Assembly: GCA_000431135.1 (NCBI GenBank) | Contig: HF987804.1 | Location: 1-43,544 of the forward strand | Length of the DNA: 43,544 bases | Direction: 5' to 3' | Source of the DNA: Clostridium sp. CAG:590 | Lineage (GTDB): Bacteria; Bacillota; Clostridia; Lachnospirales; Lachnospiraceae | In this document: positions 8,750-16,810 of the stretch, one piece after another | Layout: each line of letters opens with the position of its first letter | How positions within the stretch are numbered: position 1 is the first letter of the stretch | Translations under genes and position numbers: made by a program | The notes under the pieces: model-generated | The model's input: the letters and a program-made list of their open reading frames with translations, nothing else | Database searches by the model: none | Told to the model about the DNA's origin: nothing

Positions 8750-9607
8750 TTACACTTCTTTCAGGACGCTCTCCAAGACTGCATAATCTGTTTGTGGATT
8801 CTTACATTCTGCAAGTTCTAACAGCTTGCTGCCACAGACCCGATACATCTCTTTTTGCGTATCATTTAATTCCTGAAGATGCTTCTGCACTGTTCCGACA
8901 TCTCCCCGTTCGATCGGTCCAGTCAGCGCACTCACGCAGCCATCCGCTATGACATGCTCCACATTGTCACGCACCAGGGCTGCACTGAAGGTTCTCGCTT
9001 CCTTCTCACTGAACCCACACTCTTCCAACAGCTCATAACCGGTTGCCAGTACTGCGATCACCTGATTGCTCAGAATGCTCGCTGCCGCATGATACTTGGG
9101 CTTCTTTGCCTTATCAATCACAACCGAACGATTGCCAAGCGCATCCAATAACTGTTGCCATGCATTGACCGCATAAGGATGTCCTTCTAATGTAAAACTA
9201 ACACTATCTAATTGTTGATATACGGAATCTTTGTTGCTGAACGCAAACATAGGATGAATTGATATCGCATAACCTCCATACGTATCAATTCCTGAAAATA
9301 CATCGGATGATAAGGAGCCACTTAGATGACAGATCATCTTGCCTGTCAGATTCTTCTTGTCGATCGTATCCCATACCTTCTTAATCGCTCCGTCCGGAGT
9401 CGACAGAATAATGGCATCACTTGCAGTAATTACATCTTCTATCCGTTCAAACACGCTTGAACCGGTGAATTTGGCTGCCCATCTGGCTTCTTCCTCAACT
9501 ATACTATTATAACCGGTTACCGTAACATCCGCCTGCACAGCCTTCGTGGTAAAATACTTACCAAGACTACAGCCTGCTCTTCCGGCACCTACAAAACCTA
9601 TCTTCAT
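8750..9607 (-). CDS. panG: Rossmann/DUF2520 protein, probable ketopantoate reductase (PanG type)
   Basis: A 285-residue protein with an N-terminal NAD(P)-binding Rossmann fold (KIGFVGAGRAGCSLGKYF, residues 2-19) and a C-terminal helical DUF2520 half. SGSLSSDVF, the SIHPMFAFS segment, KYHAAASILSNQ and ALTGPIERGD are typical of this family. It is the first gene of the panB-panC-panD operon. The missing step in that set is reduction of ketopantoate to pantoate; no panE or ilvC lies in the window. A non-PanE ketopantoate reductase named PanG has been reported from Francisella with homologues in Enterococcus and Clostridium difficile, and I believe it belongs to this family. Fold and position support the assignment, but enzyme activity here is inference. 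The start has GAGGTG about seven bases upstream. Confidence 0.75.
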   Translation of the reverse strand: MKIGFVGAGRAGCSLGKYFTTKAVQADVTVTGYNSIVEEEARWAAKFTGSSVFERIEDVITASDAIILSTPDGAIKKVWDTIDKKNLTGKMICHLSGSLSSDVFSGIDTYGGYAISIHPMFAFSNKDSVYQQLDSVSFTLEGHPYAVNAWQQLLDALGNRSVVIDKAKKPKYHAAASILSNQVIAVLATGYELLEECGFSEKEARTFSAALVRDNVEHVIADGCVSALTGPIERGDVGTVQKHLQELNDTQKEMYRVCGSKLLELAECKNPQTDYAVLESVLKEV

Positions 9608-9694
9608 GTTATCACCTCTCTTCTAAGCATATGCCTATTCAAGTGACAACACTTACCATTCGATGCAGTTTCTTCCGAATACCGCTCGAACAAT

Positions 9695-9723
9695 ACTCTA
9701 TCATTTTCATTGCATGTTTTCAA
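9695..9723 (-). promoter_or_regulatory. Probable promoter of the pantothenate operon
   Basis: On the minus strand TTGAAA (9723-9718) and TAGAGT (9700-9695) are 17 bases apart, about 85 bases before the DUF2520 start codon. The -35 is good and the -10 is moderate. Nothing else recognisable lies in this 150-base gap, and I see no clear terminator for the gene ending at 9761. Confidence 0.5.
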
Positions 9724-9760
9724 GTCTTTTTTCCGATACAATCCGTCAGTCTCTGTTCCT

Positions 9761-10660
9761 TTACGGCTTGATCAGATCGGACTTATCCATCTCTTCTTTG
9801 TGATGTTTCTTTTTGATCTTTTTTTGTTTCTTCTCTGCCCTCATATCCTTACGCACCTGCAGGCGTATATTATAATCTTCTATCGCTTCTTTGGAATCCA
9901 CTGTTGCATCCACCATCGAATACTTCATAGCCTGTAACAGAGTGATTGAACAAACTGCAGCTACTGTTAATATGATATAAATGAATACCAATGTAGTAGA
10001 ACGGTCAAACACTTCGTAATAACCAGTTGTGGAAAATGCGATAAAGAAACCCGGTAAAAATGTAACAATCGTATGGCATAATAACTGGATCACAATACCC
10101 CGGATCGTCATTTTCTGTTCAATAAAATAGATCAATGCCATCAAAATTGCCGTCTCAATCACCAGCATAAGGATTCTTTCATATCCGGACAAAAACAACT
10201 CTCCTGCTGTTGCATCAATCTCCTGTGAATGATCCCTGATATATTCTATAATTGTCCAAAAACTCTTGTAACCTACTAACATAACGGATTCTGTTGCACT
10301 GTATGCAACAGCCCACGCTACAACCTTCCGGTAAGATATCTGCCGTTTGCAGCAAACAATGGCAATCAACAGAACCGGCAACAGAGCCATCAACGCTCCA
10401 AAAAATGCAACAAATAACAGATATGGTATATAATGTGCATCCATAAACTGCTGAAAATCCGTATGGTTAAACAGATATGACAGACTATGTTCCTTGCATC
10501 CCCACTGCATCCCCATATAAGACAGGATTCCTGCTAAGGAAAGCAATACGATTCCTTTCCGTTCCATCGGATATTTTATCCACAACACAACCAGAATGAC
10601 CAATGGAATGATCAGACTGATAAACACATTTACAACTAATGCACTAATTACCAAACCCAT
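9761..10660 (-). CDS. Multi-pass membrane protein resembling YhfC family, motifs degenerate
   Basis: A 299-residue protein with about seven or eight hydrophobic spans over residues 1-255 and a cytoplasmic, very basic tail (QVRKDMRAEKKQKKIKKKHHK) rich in lysine. The order of segments, an N-terminal span ending IPLVILVVLWIKY and a central AVAYSATESVMLVGYKSF, parallels YhfC intramembrane metalloproteases. However, the acidic EExxR and HGGxE-like residues expected at the active site are not apparent, so catalytic activity is doubtful. AAAGGAG stands seven bases before the ATG. It follows the metal-binding lipoprotein gene by 34 bases, suggesting co-transcription with it and a small helical protein. 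Function unknown; the family assignment is tentative. Confidence 0.6.
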   Translation of the reverse strand: MGLVISALVVNVFISLIIPLVILVVLWIKYPMERKGIVLLSLAGILSYMGMQWGCKEHSLSYLFNHTDFQQFMDAHYIPYLLFVAFFGALMALLPVLLIAIVCCKRQISYRKVVAWAVAYSATESVMLVGYKSFWTIIEYIRDHSQEIDATAGELFLSGYERILMLVIETAILMALIYFIEQKMTIRGIVIQLLCHTIVTFLPGFFIAFSTTGYYEVFDRSTTLVFIYIILTVAAVCSITLLQAMKYSMVDATVDSKEAIEDYNIRLQVRKDMRAEKKQKKIKKKHHKEEMDKSDLIKP

Positions 10661-10694
10661 ACTTTTTCTCCTTTGTCCCCTTATACCTGCATTT

Positions 10695-11609
10695 CTATTT
10701 TAATGCTTTTTGAAGTGCCTTCAGATTCTCCTTCATCAAGGTGATATAGTCCGTTCCTTCCTTCTCCTGCTCTGCGGTGATACCTTCAATCGGATTCAAC
10801 ACCATTGTCTCGGCGTCTGCCTCGTTTGCAATTGTCTGTGCCACTTTCGGACTCACTAACTCCTCAAAGAAAATGACATGAATATCCTCTTTTTTACAGA
10901 AATCGATCAGTTCTTTCATTCTTGCAGAATCCGGTTCAGAATCCGCTGTCAATCCCTCAACTGCTTCCTGTTTCAGGCCGTATTCCTTGCACAGATATCC
11001 AAATGCCTGATGAGCCACAACAATCGTATCCTTCGAGATGTCTTTCAATCCCTCCCGGAAAGTCTCGTCTAATTCCTTCAATTGTTCCACATAAGCATTG
11101 TAATTATCAGTATAATAATCTGCATTTTCTCCATCGACCTGAATCAACGCATCCTTGATAACACCACATTCTGCAATTGCATTTTCAACGCTTAACCATG
11201 TATGCGGGTCACTATGACCATCCTCTTTGATCAATTCTACCCCGGAAGCTGCTTCCACTACCGTAAGATTCGGATTCGATAATGCCTGGATCGTCTTATC
11301 CGCAAACGGTTCCATATCTGCACCATTATAAATGAACATATCCGCCTGCTCCAACAATTGCATATCCCCGGTTGACAACTCAAAATCATGTGGTTCCGTT
11401 CCCGCCGGAACCAAATTAATGATCTCGGCTTTCCCACCTGCAATCTTAGATACAAAATCATACATTGGATAAATAGACGTCACAACCGATAATTTGTCTT
11501 CGTCCTGAAACCTGCTGCCCATAGCCGCCCCATCTCCGCAGCCGGTCAACATTTCTGCCATAATACATATTACAAAACATAAGCTTGCCATTTTTTTATA
11601 TATATTCAT
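10695..11609 (-). CDS. znuA: Zinc/manganese ABC transporter substrate-binding lipoprotein (ZnuA-like)
   Basis: A 304-residue cluster A-I solute-binding protein. The signal peptide ends in lipobox LTGC with Cys24, so it should be a membrane-anchored lipoprotein outside the cell. Metal ligands fit the family: His74 (GTEPHDFE), His136 (SDPHTWLS), His200 (VVAHQAFGYL) and an acidic residue in the C-terminal lobe near ANEADAETMVLNP. The long His-rich loop of many zinc binders is reduced to a short GHSDPH segment. I chose the ATG at 11609, with AGGAG about seven bases upstream, because this gives a proper signal peptide. No ABC permease or ATPase gene is adjacent, so this is an orphan binding protein; its partners must lie elsewhere. 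Zinc is favoured over manganese but not proven. Confidence 0.88.
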   Translation of the reverse strand: MNIYKKMASLCFVICIMAEMLTGCGDGAAMGSRFQDEDKLSVVTSIYPMYDFVSKIAGGKAEIINLVPAGTEPHDFELSTGDMQLLEQADMFIYNGADMEPFADKTIQALSNPNLTVVEAASGVELIKEDGHSDPHTWLSVENAIAECGVIKDALIQVDGENADYYTDNYNAYVEQLKELDETFREGLKDISKDTIVVAHQAFGYLCKEYGLKQEAVEGLTADSEPDSARMKELIDFCKKEDIHVIFFEELVSPKVAQTIANEADAETMVLNPIEGITAEQEKEGTDYITLMKENLKALQKALK

Positions 11610-11622
11610 ATGATACTCCTGT

Positions 11623-11844
11623 TTAATGATGATAATTCGCCATCTTAGCCGAATAATCATCTGCTATTTTTTTATATTTGTTATAATCTTTCTCTTTCAT
11701 CTTGCCGGTTGCAAGATTCTCTTCTAATGTTGCATGTAATTTCTTAAGTGCATCTTGTGCCAGATCTTTATAATTATTCTCCAAATTCACCTGCAATTCA
11801 TTGATAACAGACTCCAGTTCTATCCGAACACTTCTTTTCAGCAT
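11623..11844 (-). CDS. Small helical protein of unknown function (73 aa)
   Basis: A short charged protein, mostly predicted alpha-helical, with regular leucines (RIELESVINELQVNLENN, then LKKLHATLEENLATGKM) and a C-terminal NYHH. There is no signal peptide or membrane span. The start at 11844 has an excellent AGGAG six bases upstream; the longer frame to 11871 lacks such a site. It is the first gene after the promoter at 11904-11932 and lies 13 bases before the ZnuA-like gene, so it is surely transcribed with it. I do not recognise the family. The terminal histidines invite a metal-related guess, but nothing firm supports it. Confidence 0.75.
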   Translation of the reverse strand: MLKRSVRIELESVINELQVNLENNYKDLAQDALKKLHATLEENLATGKMKEKDYNKYKKIADDYSAKMANYHH

Positions 11845-11903
11845 GTTTTTCTCCTTTTCCGACATTCCCACTAACCATTTTCATAAGGTCAACATATGTT
11901 ATT

Positions 11904-11932
11904 AATATAATCTGAAAACAGTTTTTTGTAAA
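11904..11932 (-). promoter_or_regulatory. Promoter of the 73-aa / znuA / membrane-protein run
   Basis: On the minus strand TTTACA (11932-11927) and TATATT (11909-11904) are separated by 17 bases, placing the start of transcription near 11897, about 53 bases before the first ATG. The perfect palindrome AACATATGTT at 11891-11900 covers the start region and may be an operator. No Zur-box-like sequence is evident. Confidence 0.6.
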
Positions 11933-11936
11933 GAGC

Positions 11937-11943
11937 GGAGGTG
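11937..11943 (+). promoter_or_regulatory. Ribosome site deciding the subtilisin start
   Basis: GGAGGTG lies six bases before a TTG codon at 11950. The upstream GTG at 11941 falls within the ribosome site itself, so it cannot be the start; TTG is the best-placed initiation codon. Confidence 0.7.
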
Positions 11944-11949
11944 CCCTTC

Positions 11950-12795
11950 TTGTCTGTTTCTCCTAAAATTCCAGCGATCTGTTCCCATGCAGATTCCTTC
12001 CATAAACAGGGAATTACCGGAAAAAATATAACCGTTGCCATAATGGACTCCGGACTCTCCCCTCATCCGGAGATCGCACCACACCGTATTCTGCATTTTC
12101 ATGATTTTGTTTACGGACGCACAACACCATATGACGATTACTCCCACGGCACACATGTAACCGGGATCATCGGTGCCAAACAGATTGGTATCGCACCGGA
12201 ATGCAGTCTGATTGCTCTAAAGATTCTTGACCATCACGGTAATTGTTCCATTGAACTATTTATCGAGGCAATTCATTGGCTTTTAACACATCAATATGAG
12301 TATAATATCCGCATCGTAAATATGTCCATTGGCAGCAATCCGTCTATCTCCCGCACAGAGCAGATTCTTCTGAATCTTTGGGTGAGCCGGTTATGGGAAG
12401 CCGGACTGATTGTCTGTTGCTCTGCCGGAAATAATGGTCCAACCCGGAATACGATCACGGCACCCGGCAATTGTGAAGATATCATTACAGTAGGCTCCTG
12501 CGATGGCACCTCGTTTTCTTCCATCAGCCGCATACCGTCTTCAAAACCGGAAATATGCGCACCCGGTGTACGTATCTTAAGTCTGAAACCCGGCGGCGGC
12601 TATCATATCAAAAACGGAACCTCTATGTCTACTCCATTTGTAAGCGGTTACTGTGCCCTTTTACTACAAATGAGACCTTATCTGACGAATGCAGAGGTAA
12701 AACAACAACTGATTGCTGCATCTGCCCCGCTTTCATCTTATCCATTAAGCATTCAGGGTGCCGGATCCGTATCACTTTCTACATTGCTTCGTTAA
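11950..12795 (+). CDS. Subtilisin-like serine protease (S8), no signal peptide
   Basis: A 281-residue peptidase S8 domain and little else. The triad is complete: Asp33 in VAIMDSGLSPHPE, His66 in YSHGTHVTGIIGA and Ser225 in NGTSMSTPFVSGY, with the oxyanion Asn in SAGNNGPTRNT. There is no signal peptide, no inhibitor-type prodomain and no C-terminal anchor, so it looks cytoplasmic, similar in scope to intracellular subtilisins but without their longer N-terminal propeptide. Initiation is at TTG behind a strong GGAGGTG. It is transcribed away from the znuA run and converges on the helicase gene, ending only 8 bases from it. Substrate and activation mode are unknown; a minimal domain without prodomain is unusual for a subtilase. 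Confidence 0.88.
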   Translation: MSVSPKIPAICSHADSFHKQGITGKNITVAIMDSGLSPHPEIAPHRILHFHDFVYGRTTPYDDYSHGTHVTGIIGAKQIGIAPECSLIALKILDHHGNCSIELFIEAIHWLLTHQYEYNIRIVNMSIGSNPSISRTEQILLNLWVSRLWEAGLIVCCSAGNNGPTRNTITAPGNCEDIITVGSCDGTSFSSISRIPSSKPEICAPGVRILSLKPGGGYHIKNGTSMSTPFVSGYCALLLQMRPYLTNAEVKQQLIAASAPLSSYPLSIQGAGSVSLSTLLR

Positions 12796-12803
12796 ATGAA
12801 CTC

Positions 12804-14663
12804 TTAAGCAATACCGTCTTCCTCTCCCTGAGTATCTTCTGTGCATAATTCGTGCAGGAATCTGGAAGGTTCTAATTCTTTGTTATAGTATGACTTTACC
12901 TCATATATATGCAGATGACTTTTCGCCCGTGTCATTGCAACATAGAACATCCTTCGTTCTTCTTCAATCTCTTCCGGTTTTACCGCCTTTTTGTATGGTG
13001 TCATGTCTTCATTGGCCTCTAAGATGAACACCGACTCAAATTCCAGACCCTTCGCACTGTGCATAGTTGTTACCGTTATGGCATCATCCTTTGTATTCTG
13101 CCGCGTATGTTCTTCTAATTTCTGTCTGTATTCATCCATTCCGTCAAACCAGTCACGATATGTTTTGTATGCTTTTGCCATCTCCTGTAATTCATCCAAC
13201 ACACCATACAGATCATCCACATTTAAGTGCCTGTATTCTGCATACTCCCGCAGATATTCATCATAACCGATCGCTTTCCGGATAAAATTGACTGCTGCAA
13301 ACGGTTTTAAACCTGGTAATATCTTCAATTCATATTCAAACTGGTTAATGTTATCAATTGCCCATTGTTTTCCCTCTGCCTGTCTGCGCATTTCCTCAAA
13401 GCTGACAACCGATTCCGTCAACAGGTTTCTTGACAGATAGCGGTTGGGTTTGTTCATAATCTGTAAAAACAATGCACGATCCCGCACACCCATTGCTGCA
13501 CGGATATAATTTAATACATTCTGCACGGTAAAATGATCGTAAATGCATGGAACCTTATCTCTGATCCGAAACGGAATATTATATTCCATTAACTGATACA
13601 CAATTCCTCTCGCCTGCACATTTGTCCGGAATATAACTGCCATTTCCGAATATGCCATTCCATCTTTTTTGTATTGCTGTATCTGTTCGATCACATGATA
13701 ATTTTCTTCTTTTAAGGTATTCATATGATGTATCTGGATCGGTTCTTCATAACCCTTTGCACTGACAATCTTTTTTCCAAACCGGATCCGGTTATGTGAG
13801 ATCAGTCGCACCGCTCCTTCTGTAATATTCCGGTTACAACGATAATTCACATCAAACAACGTTTCCCTGCCGTCCGGATAATCATCTTTAAAATGTAGCA
13901 TAATGTCCGGTTTGGCACCACGGAATCCATAAATACTCTGATCATCATCGCCTACAATAAACAGATTATTCTGCGGTGCTGCCAGCATTTTGGTAATTTC
14001 GTATTGTATTTTGTTAATGTCCTGAAATTCATCTACTAAAATATATAAAAAACGTTGTTGCAAATACTTTCGTATATCTTCCCGTTCTCTTAACAGCTCA
14101 TAACAATATACCATCATATCATCAAAATCAAGCTTGCCCATCTTTATCACTTTTGATTCGTATTCTCTGTAAATACCCCGAAATATCTCTTCTCCAACGA
14201 CAGACGAATAAAAATGTTCTAATGGAATTAATTCCCCCTTCATCAGGCTCATTTCCCGAATCAACTCAGAAACCATCTCTTCTTCGTCTTCATATTCCAA
14301 TTGTCTGTTTCTGATAATTTCCCGAATCATAGAATATTTCTGTTCTTCCAACAGAATATCTTGCGACCGATAGCCATATGCCATCTTTAAGATGCTAAAG
14401 AATACGGAATGGAAGGTTCCAAATGTACACTTGTACCCAGAACCTCCCATTAAATGATAAAACCGTTCTTCCATTTCCCGTGCACTGGCTCTCGTAAATG
14501 TAATTACAAGAATCCTTGCAGCGGGAACTTTTGCCTGCTCAATTAAATATTTGATACGATGCACCATTGTCGTTGTCTTGCCACTCCCCGGTCCCGCCAA
14601 CGCTAACATTGGCCCATTCACATGGTGAATGGCACTTAATTGTCCCTGATTAAACTCTGGCAT
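12804..14663 (-). CDS. UvrD/PcrA-like superfamily 1 DNA helicase, short form
   Basis: A 619-residue SF1A helicase with all core motifs in order: Walker A AGPGSGKTTT near residue 24, the Ia segment ILVITFTRASAREME, Walker B ILVDEFQDINKIQ, motif III VGDDDQSIYGFRGA, motif V VTTMHSAKGLEFESVF and motif VI MFYVAMTRAKSHLHIYE. It is about 100 residues shorter than PcrA or UvrD and lacks their long C-terminal tail. Members unwind DNA in repair or in removing recombination proteins; the exact role of this short clostridial form is not known to me. It is the last gene of the SEC-C - gltX run, 12 bases after gltX, with AGGAG upstream. It converges on the subtilisin gene without an evident terminator. Confidence 0.92.
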   Translation of the reverse strand: MPEFNQGQLSAIHHVNGPMLALAGPGSGKTTTMVHRIKYLIEQAKVPAARILVITFTRASAREMEERFYHLMGGSGYKCTFGTFHSVFFSILKMAYGYRSQDILLEEQKYSMIREIIRNRQLEYEDEEEMVSELIREMSLMKGELIPLEHFYSSVVGEEIFRGIYREYESKVIKMGKLDFDDMMVYCYELLREREDIRKYLQQRFLYILVDEFQDINKIQYEITKMLAAPQNNLFIVGDDDQSIYGFRGAKPDIMLHFKDDYPDGRETLFDVNYRCNRNITEGAVRLISHNRIRFGKKIVSAKGYEEPIQIHHMNTLKEENYHVIEQIQQYKKDGMAYSEMAVIFRTNVQARGIVYQLMEYNIPFRIRDKVPCIYDHFTVQNVLNYIRAAMGVRDRALFLQIMNKPNRYLSRNLLTESVVSFEEMRRQAEGKQWAIDNINQFEYELKILPGLKPFAAVNFIRKAIGYDEYLREYAEYRHLNVDDLYGVLDELQEMAKAYKTYRDWFDGMDEYRQKLEEHTRQNTKDDAITVTTMHSAKGLEFESVFILEANEDMTPYKKAVKPEEIEEERRMFYVAMTRAKSHLHIYEVKSYYNKELEPSRFLHELCTEDTQGEEDGIA

Positions 14664-14675
14664 CGTTACTCCTAT

Positions 14676-16145
14676 CTAGGCATTTGCTACCGCTTCTGAA
14701 AGCTTTGCAATACCAATCTCTATTCTTCGCAAAGACTCCTCTTTGCCAAGAATATCCATAATCTCAAATGCCCCACCCGGTGTCATCTGTTTACCGGAAA
14801 CCGCAGTACGCACTGGCCATAAACCGGTTCCGTTCTTAATTCCCTTTTTCTGAATATATTCCATCAATGTATCATGTAAGCAATCAATCGTCCAATCATC
14901 TACATTCTTCAGGATATCATATTCCTCCTGCAAGATCTCTAAAGAGTTCTCGCTGTTTGTTTTCATTTTCTTATGCGTATACATTGCTACATCATAATCC
15001 GGTAATTCCTCAAAGAAATCAATATGATCTTTGATATCCGGGAATATCTCGATTCTGGTCTTCACTAACTCTAAGATCTCATCAATCTTAACATCTCTTG
15101 TGATAACTTCTTTCACATATGGCATAGCCATCTCTTTGAAGCGGTCAAAGTCCATCTTCTTAATATATTCCCCATTCATCCATTTGAGTTTCACCATGTC
15201 AAATACTGCAGGTGACTTTGAAATGTGATGATAATCGAATGCTTTTACCAGCTCATCCAATGAAAAGATCTCCTGATTATCCTCCGGACTCCATCCAAGA
15301 AGTGCCACAAAATTCACAATTGCCTCTGACAAAAATCCCTGTTCTAACAGATCTTCATAAGAAGAATGTCCGCAACGCTTTGATAACTTCTGGTGTTCTT
15401 CATTCGTGATAGTCGGACAATGAATATAGGCAGGAACATCCCAGCCAAATGCCTGATACAAACGATTATACTTTGGCGAAGAAGACAAATACTCCTGTCC
15501 TCGTACAACATGTGTAATTCCCATCAGATGATCATCCACTACATTTGCAAAATTATAAGTCGGATATCCATCTGATTTGATCAGAATCATATCATCCAGT
15601 TCCTTGTTCGGAACCGTGATCGTTCCATACAATTCATCTTCAAAACTTGTCTCGCCTTCTTCCGGAACATTCAAACGAATTACATAAGGTATTCCTTTTG
15701 AGAGATTTGTTTCCACTTCTTCTTTGCTTAAATGAAGGCAATGTTTATCATATCTGCGGATACTCTTGCCATCAACTACTTCTTCTTTTAAATTATCCAA
15801 ACGCTCCTTGTCACAGAAACAATAATATGCTTCTCCTTTTTCAATCAATTGCTTTGCATATTTTAAATATAAGCCTTGTGCCTGACGCTCACTCTGCACA
15901 TATGGACCTACCCCGCCATCCTTGTCCGGACCTTCATCATGAATCAGACCGGTTCCTTCTAACGTACGATAAATGATATCTACCGCACCTTCTAACAACC
16001 GTTCCTGATCAGTATCCTCAATTCTTAATATAAAATCTCCGTTTTCATGTTTTGCTACCAAATACGCATACAATGCAGTTCTTAAATTGCCCACATGCAT
16101 TCTGCCGGTCGGACTTGGAGCAAATCTCGTTCTAACCTTACTCAT
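14676..16145 (-). CDS. gltX: Glutamyl-tRNA synthetase
   Basis: A class I aminoacyl-tRNA synthetase of 489 residues, the usual length for bacterial GluRS. The HIGH-like motif lies in FAPSPTGRMHVGNLRTALYAY (signature near residues 8-19) and the KMSKS-like motif is KLSKR, in EEHQKLSKRCGHSSYEDL around residue 255. It charges tRNA-Glu with glutamate; in organisms lacking glutaminyl-tRNA synthetase it also charges tRNA-Gln for later amidation, which cannot be judged here. The start follows the SEC-C gene by 14 bases and the helicase follows after 12, so these three genes form one transcript from the promoter at 16732-16760. No T-box leader is seen upstream. Confidence 0.97.
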   Translation of the reverse strand: MSKVRTRFAPSPTGRMHVGNLRTALYAYLVAKHENGDFILRIEDTDQERLLEGAVDIIYRTLEGTGLIHDEGPDKDGGVGPYVQSERQAQGLYLKYAKQLIEKGEAYYCFCDKERLDNLKEEVVDGKSIRRYDKHCLHLSKEEVETNLSKGIPYVIRLNVPEEGETSFEDELYGTITVPNKELDDMILIKSDGYPTYNFANVVDDHLMGITHVVRGQEYLSSSPKYNRLYQAFGWDVPAYIHCPTITNEEHQKLSKRCGHSSYEDLLEQGFLSEAIVNFVALLGWSPEDNQEIFSLDELVKAFDYHHISKSPAVFDMVKLKWMNGEYIKKMDFDRFKEMAMPYVKEVITRDVKIDEILELVKTRIEIFPDIKDHIDFFEELPDYDVAMYTHKKMKTNSENSLEILQEEYDILKNVDDWTIDCLHDTLMEYIQKKGIKNGTGLWPVRTAVSGKQMTPGGAFEIMDILGKEESLRRIEIGIAKLSEAVANA

Positions 16146-16159
16146 ATCGTGCCTCGATT

Positions 16160-16666
16160 CTATTTATTCTTACCACAACACTGTTTGAATTTTCTACCAC
16201 TGCCACAAGGACATGGATCATTTCTTCCAACCTTTGGCGGCTTTACAACAGTCTTAGATGTCTTCTCAATCTTATAAAGCTCTTTTCTTCTCTCCGGTGT
16301 AAGCAGATTATCCCACTCCTCTAATGTATAGAGCCACTCTGCATTACATCCAACCATATTCATGTATAACTTTTCATAATCAATATCCAAAGAAACTTCT
16401 GTATCTTCTGTCATTTCCTCAATATTGTTTGGTGTCTTCAAACTCTCATCAATTCCGTCTAAAAATCCAGTCATCAACTGAACGGTTGTATCATACTTTT
16501 CTGCTAATTCTTTTACTGTACCCTTTACCATAACAGTAGGATTTGCAAGAATTTTCTTATAAATTCCCTGTTCTACTCCAAAATAATTCAGCCAGAACTG
16601 TTTACCTTCCGGTGTTCTGTCATCCAAACCATACGCATAATCACGCCACTCTTTTAATAAACTCAT
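16160..16666 (-). CDS. SEC-C metal-binding domain protein
   Basis: A 168-residue protein. Residues about 1-140 are a helical region I cannot assign to a named family (LLKEWRDYAYGLDD and GTVKELAEKYDTT are notable), followed by a C-terminal zinc-binding SEC-C motif GRNDPCPCGSGRKFKQCCGK, the same module that ends SecA. Such small SEC-C proteins may bind ribosomes or SecB-like partners, but function here is unknown. AAAGGTGG precedes the ATG by ten bases, and the gene is first behind a near-consensus promoter, upstream of gltX and the short helicase. The link with tRNA charging may be only operonic. Confidence 0.85.
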   Translation of the reverse strand: MSLLKEWRDYAYGLDDRTPEGKQFWLNYFGVEQGIYKKILANPTVMVKGTVKELAEKYDTTVQLMTGFLDGIDESLKTPNNIEEMTEDTEVSLDIDYEKLYMNMVGCNAEWLYTLEEWDNLLTPERRKELYKIEKTSKTVVKPPKVGRNDPCPCGSGRKFKQCCGKNK

Positions 16667-16731
16667 TTGTTCTATACCACCTTTATCAAATAATGAATTC
16701 CTATCCTACGCATCAGCATACGACAAGCTAG

Positions 16732-16760
16732 ATTATATCAAACCACGTCCATTTTTTCAA
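16732..16760 (-). promoter_or_regulatory. Strong promoter of SEC-C - gltX - helicase run
   Basis: On the minus strand TTGAAA (16760-16755) and a perfect TATAAT (16737-16732) are spaced by exactly 17 bases. Transcription should begin near 16725, about 60 bases before the SEC-C start codon. Confidence 0.8.
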
Positions 16761-16810
16761 GTTTTTAAAAAAACAAGTATAACTCATATAAATCCGGTTA
16801 TACTGTAACT

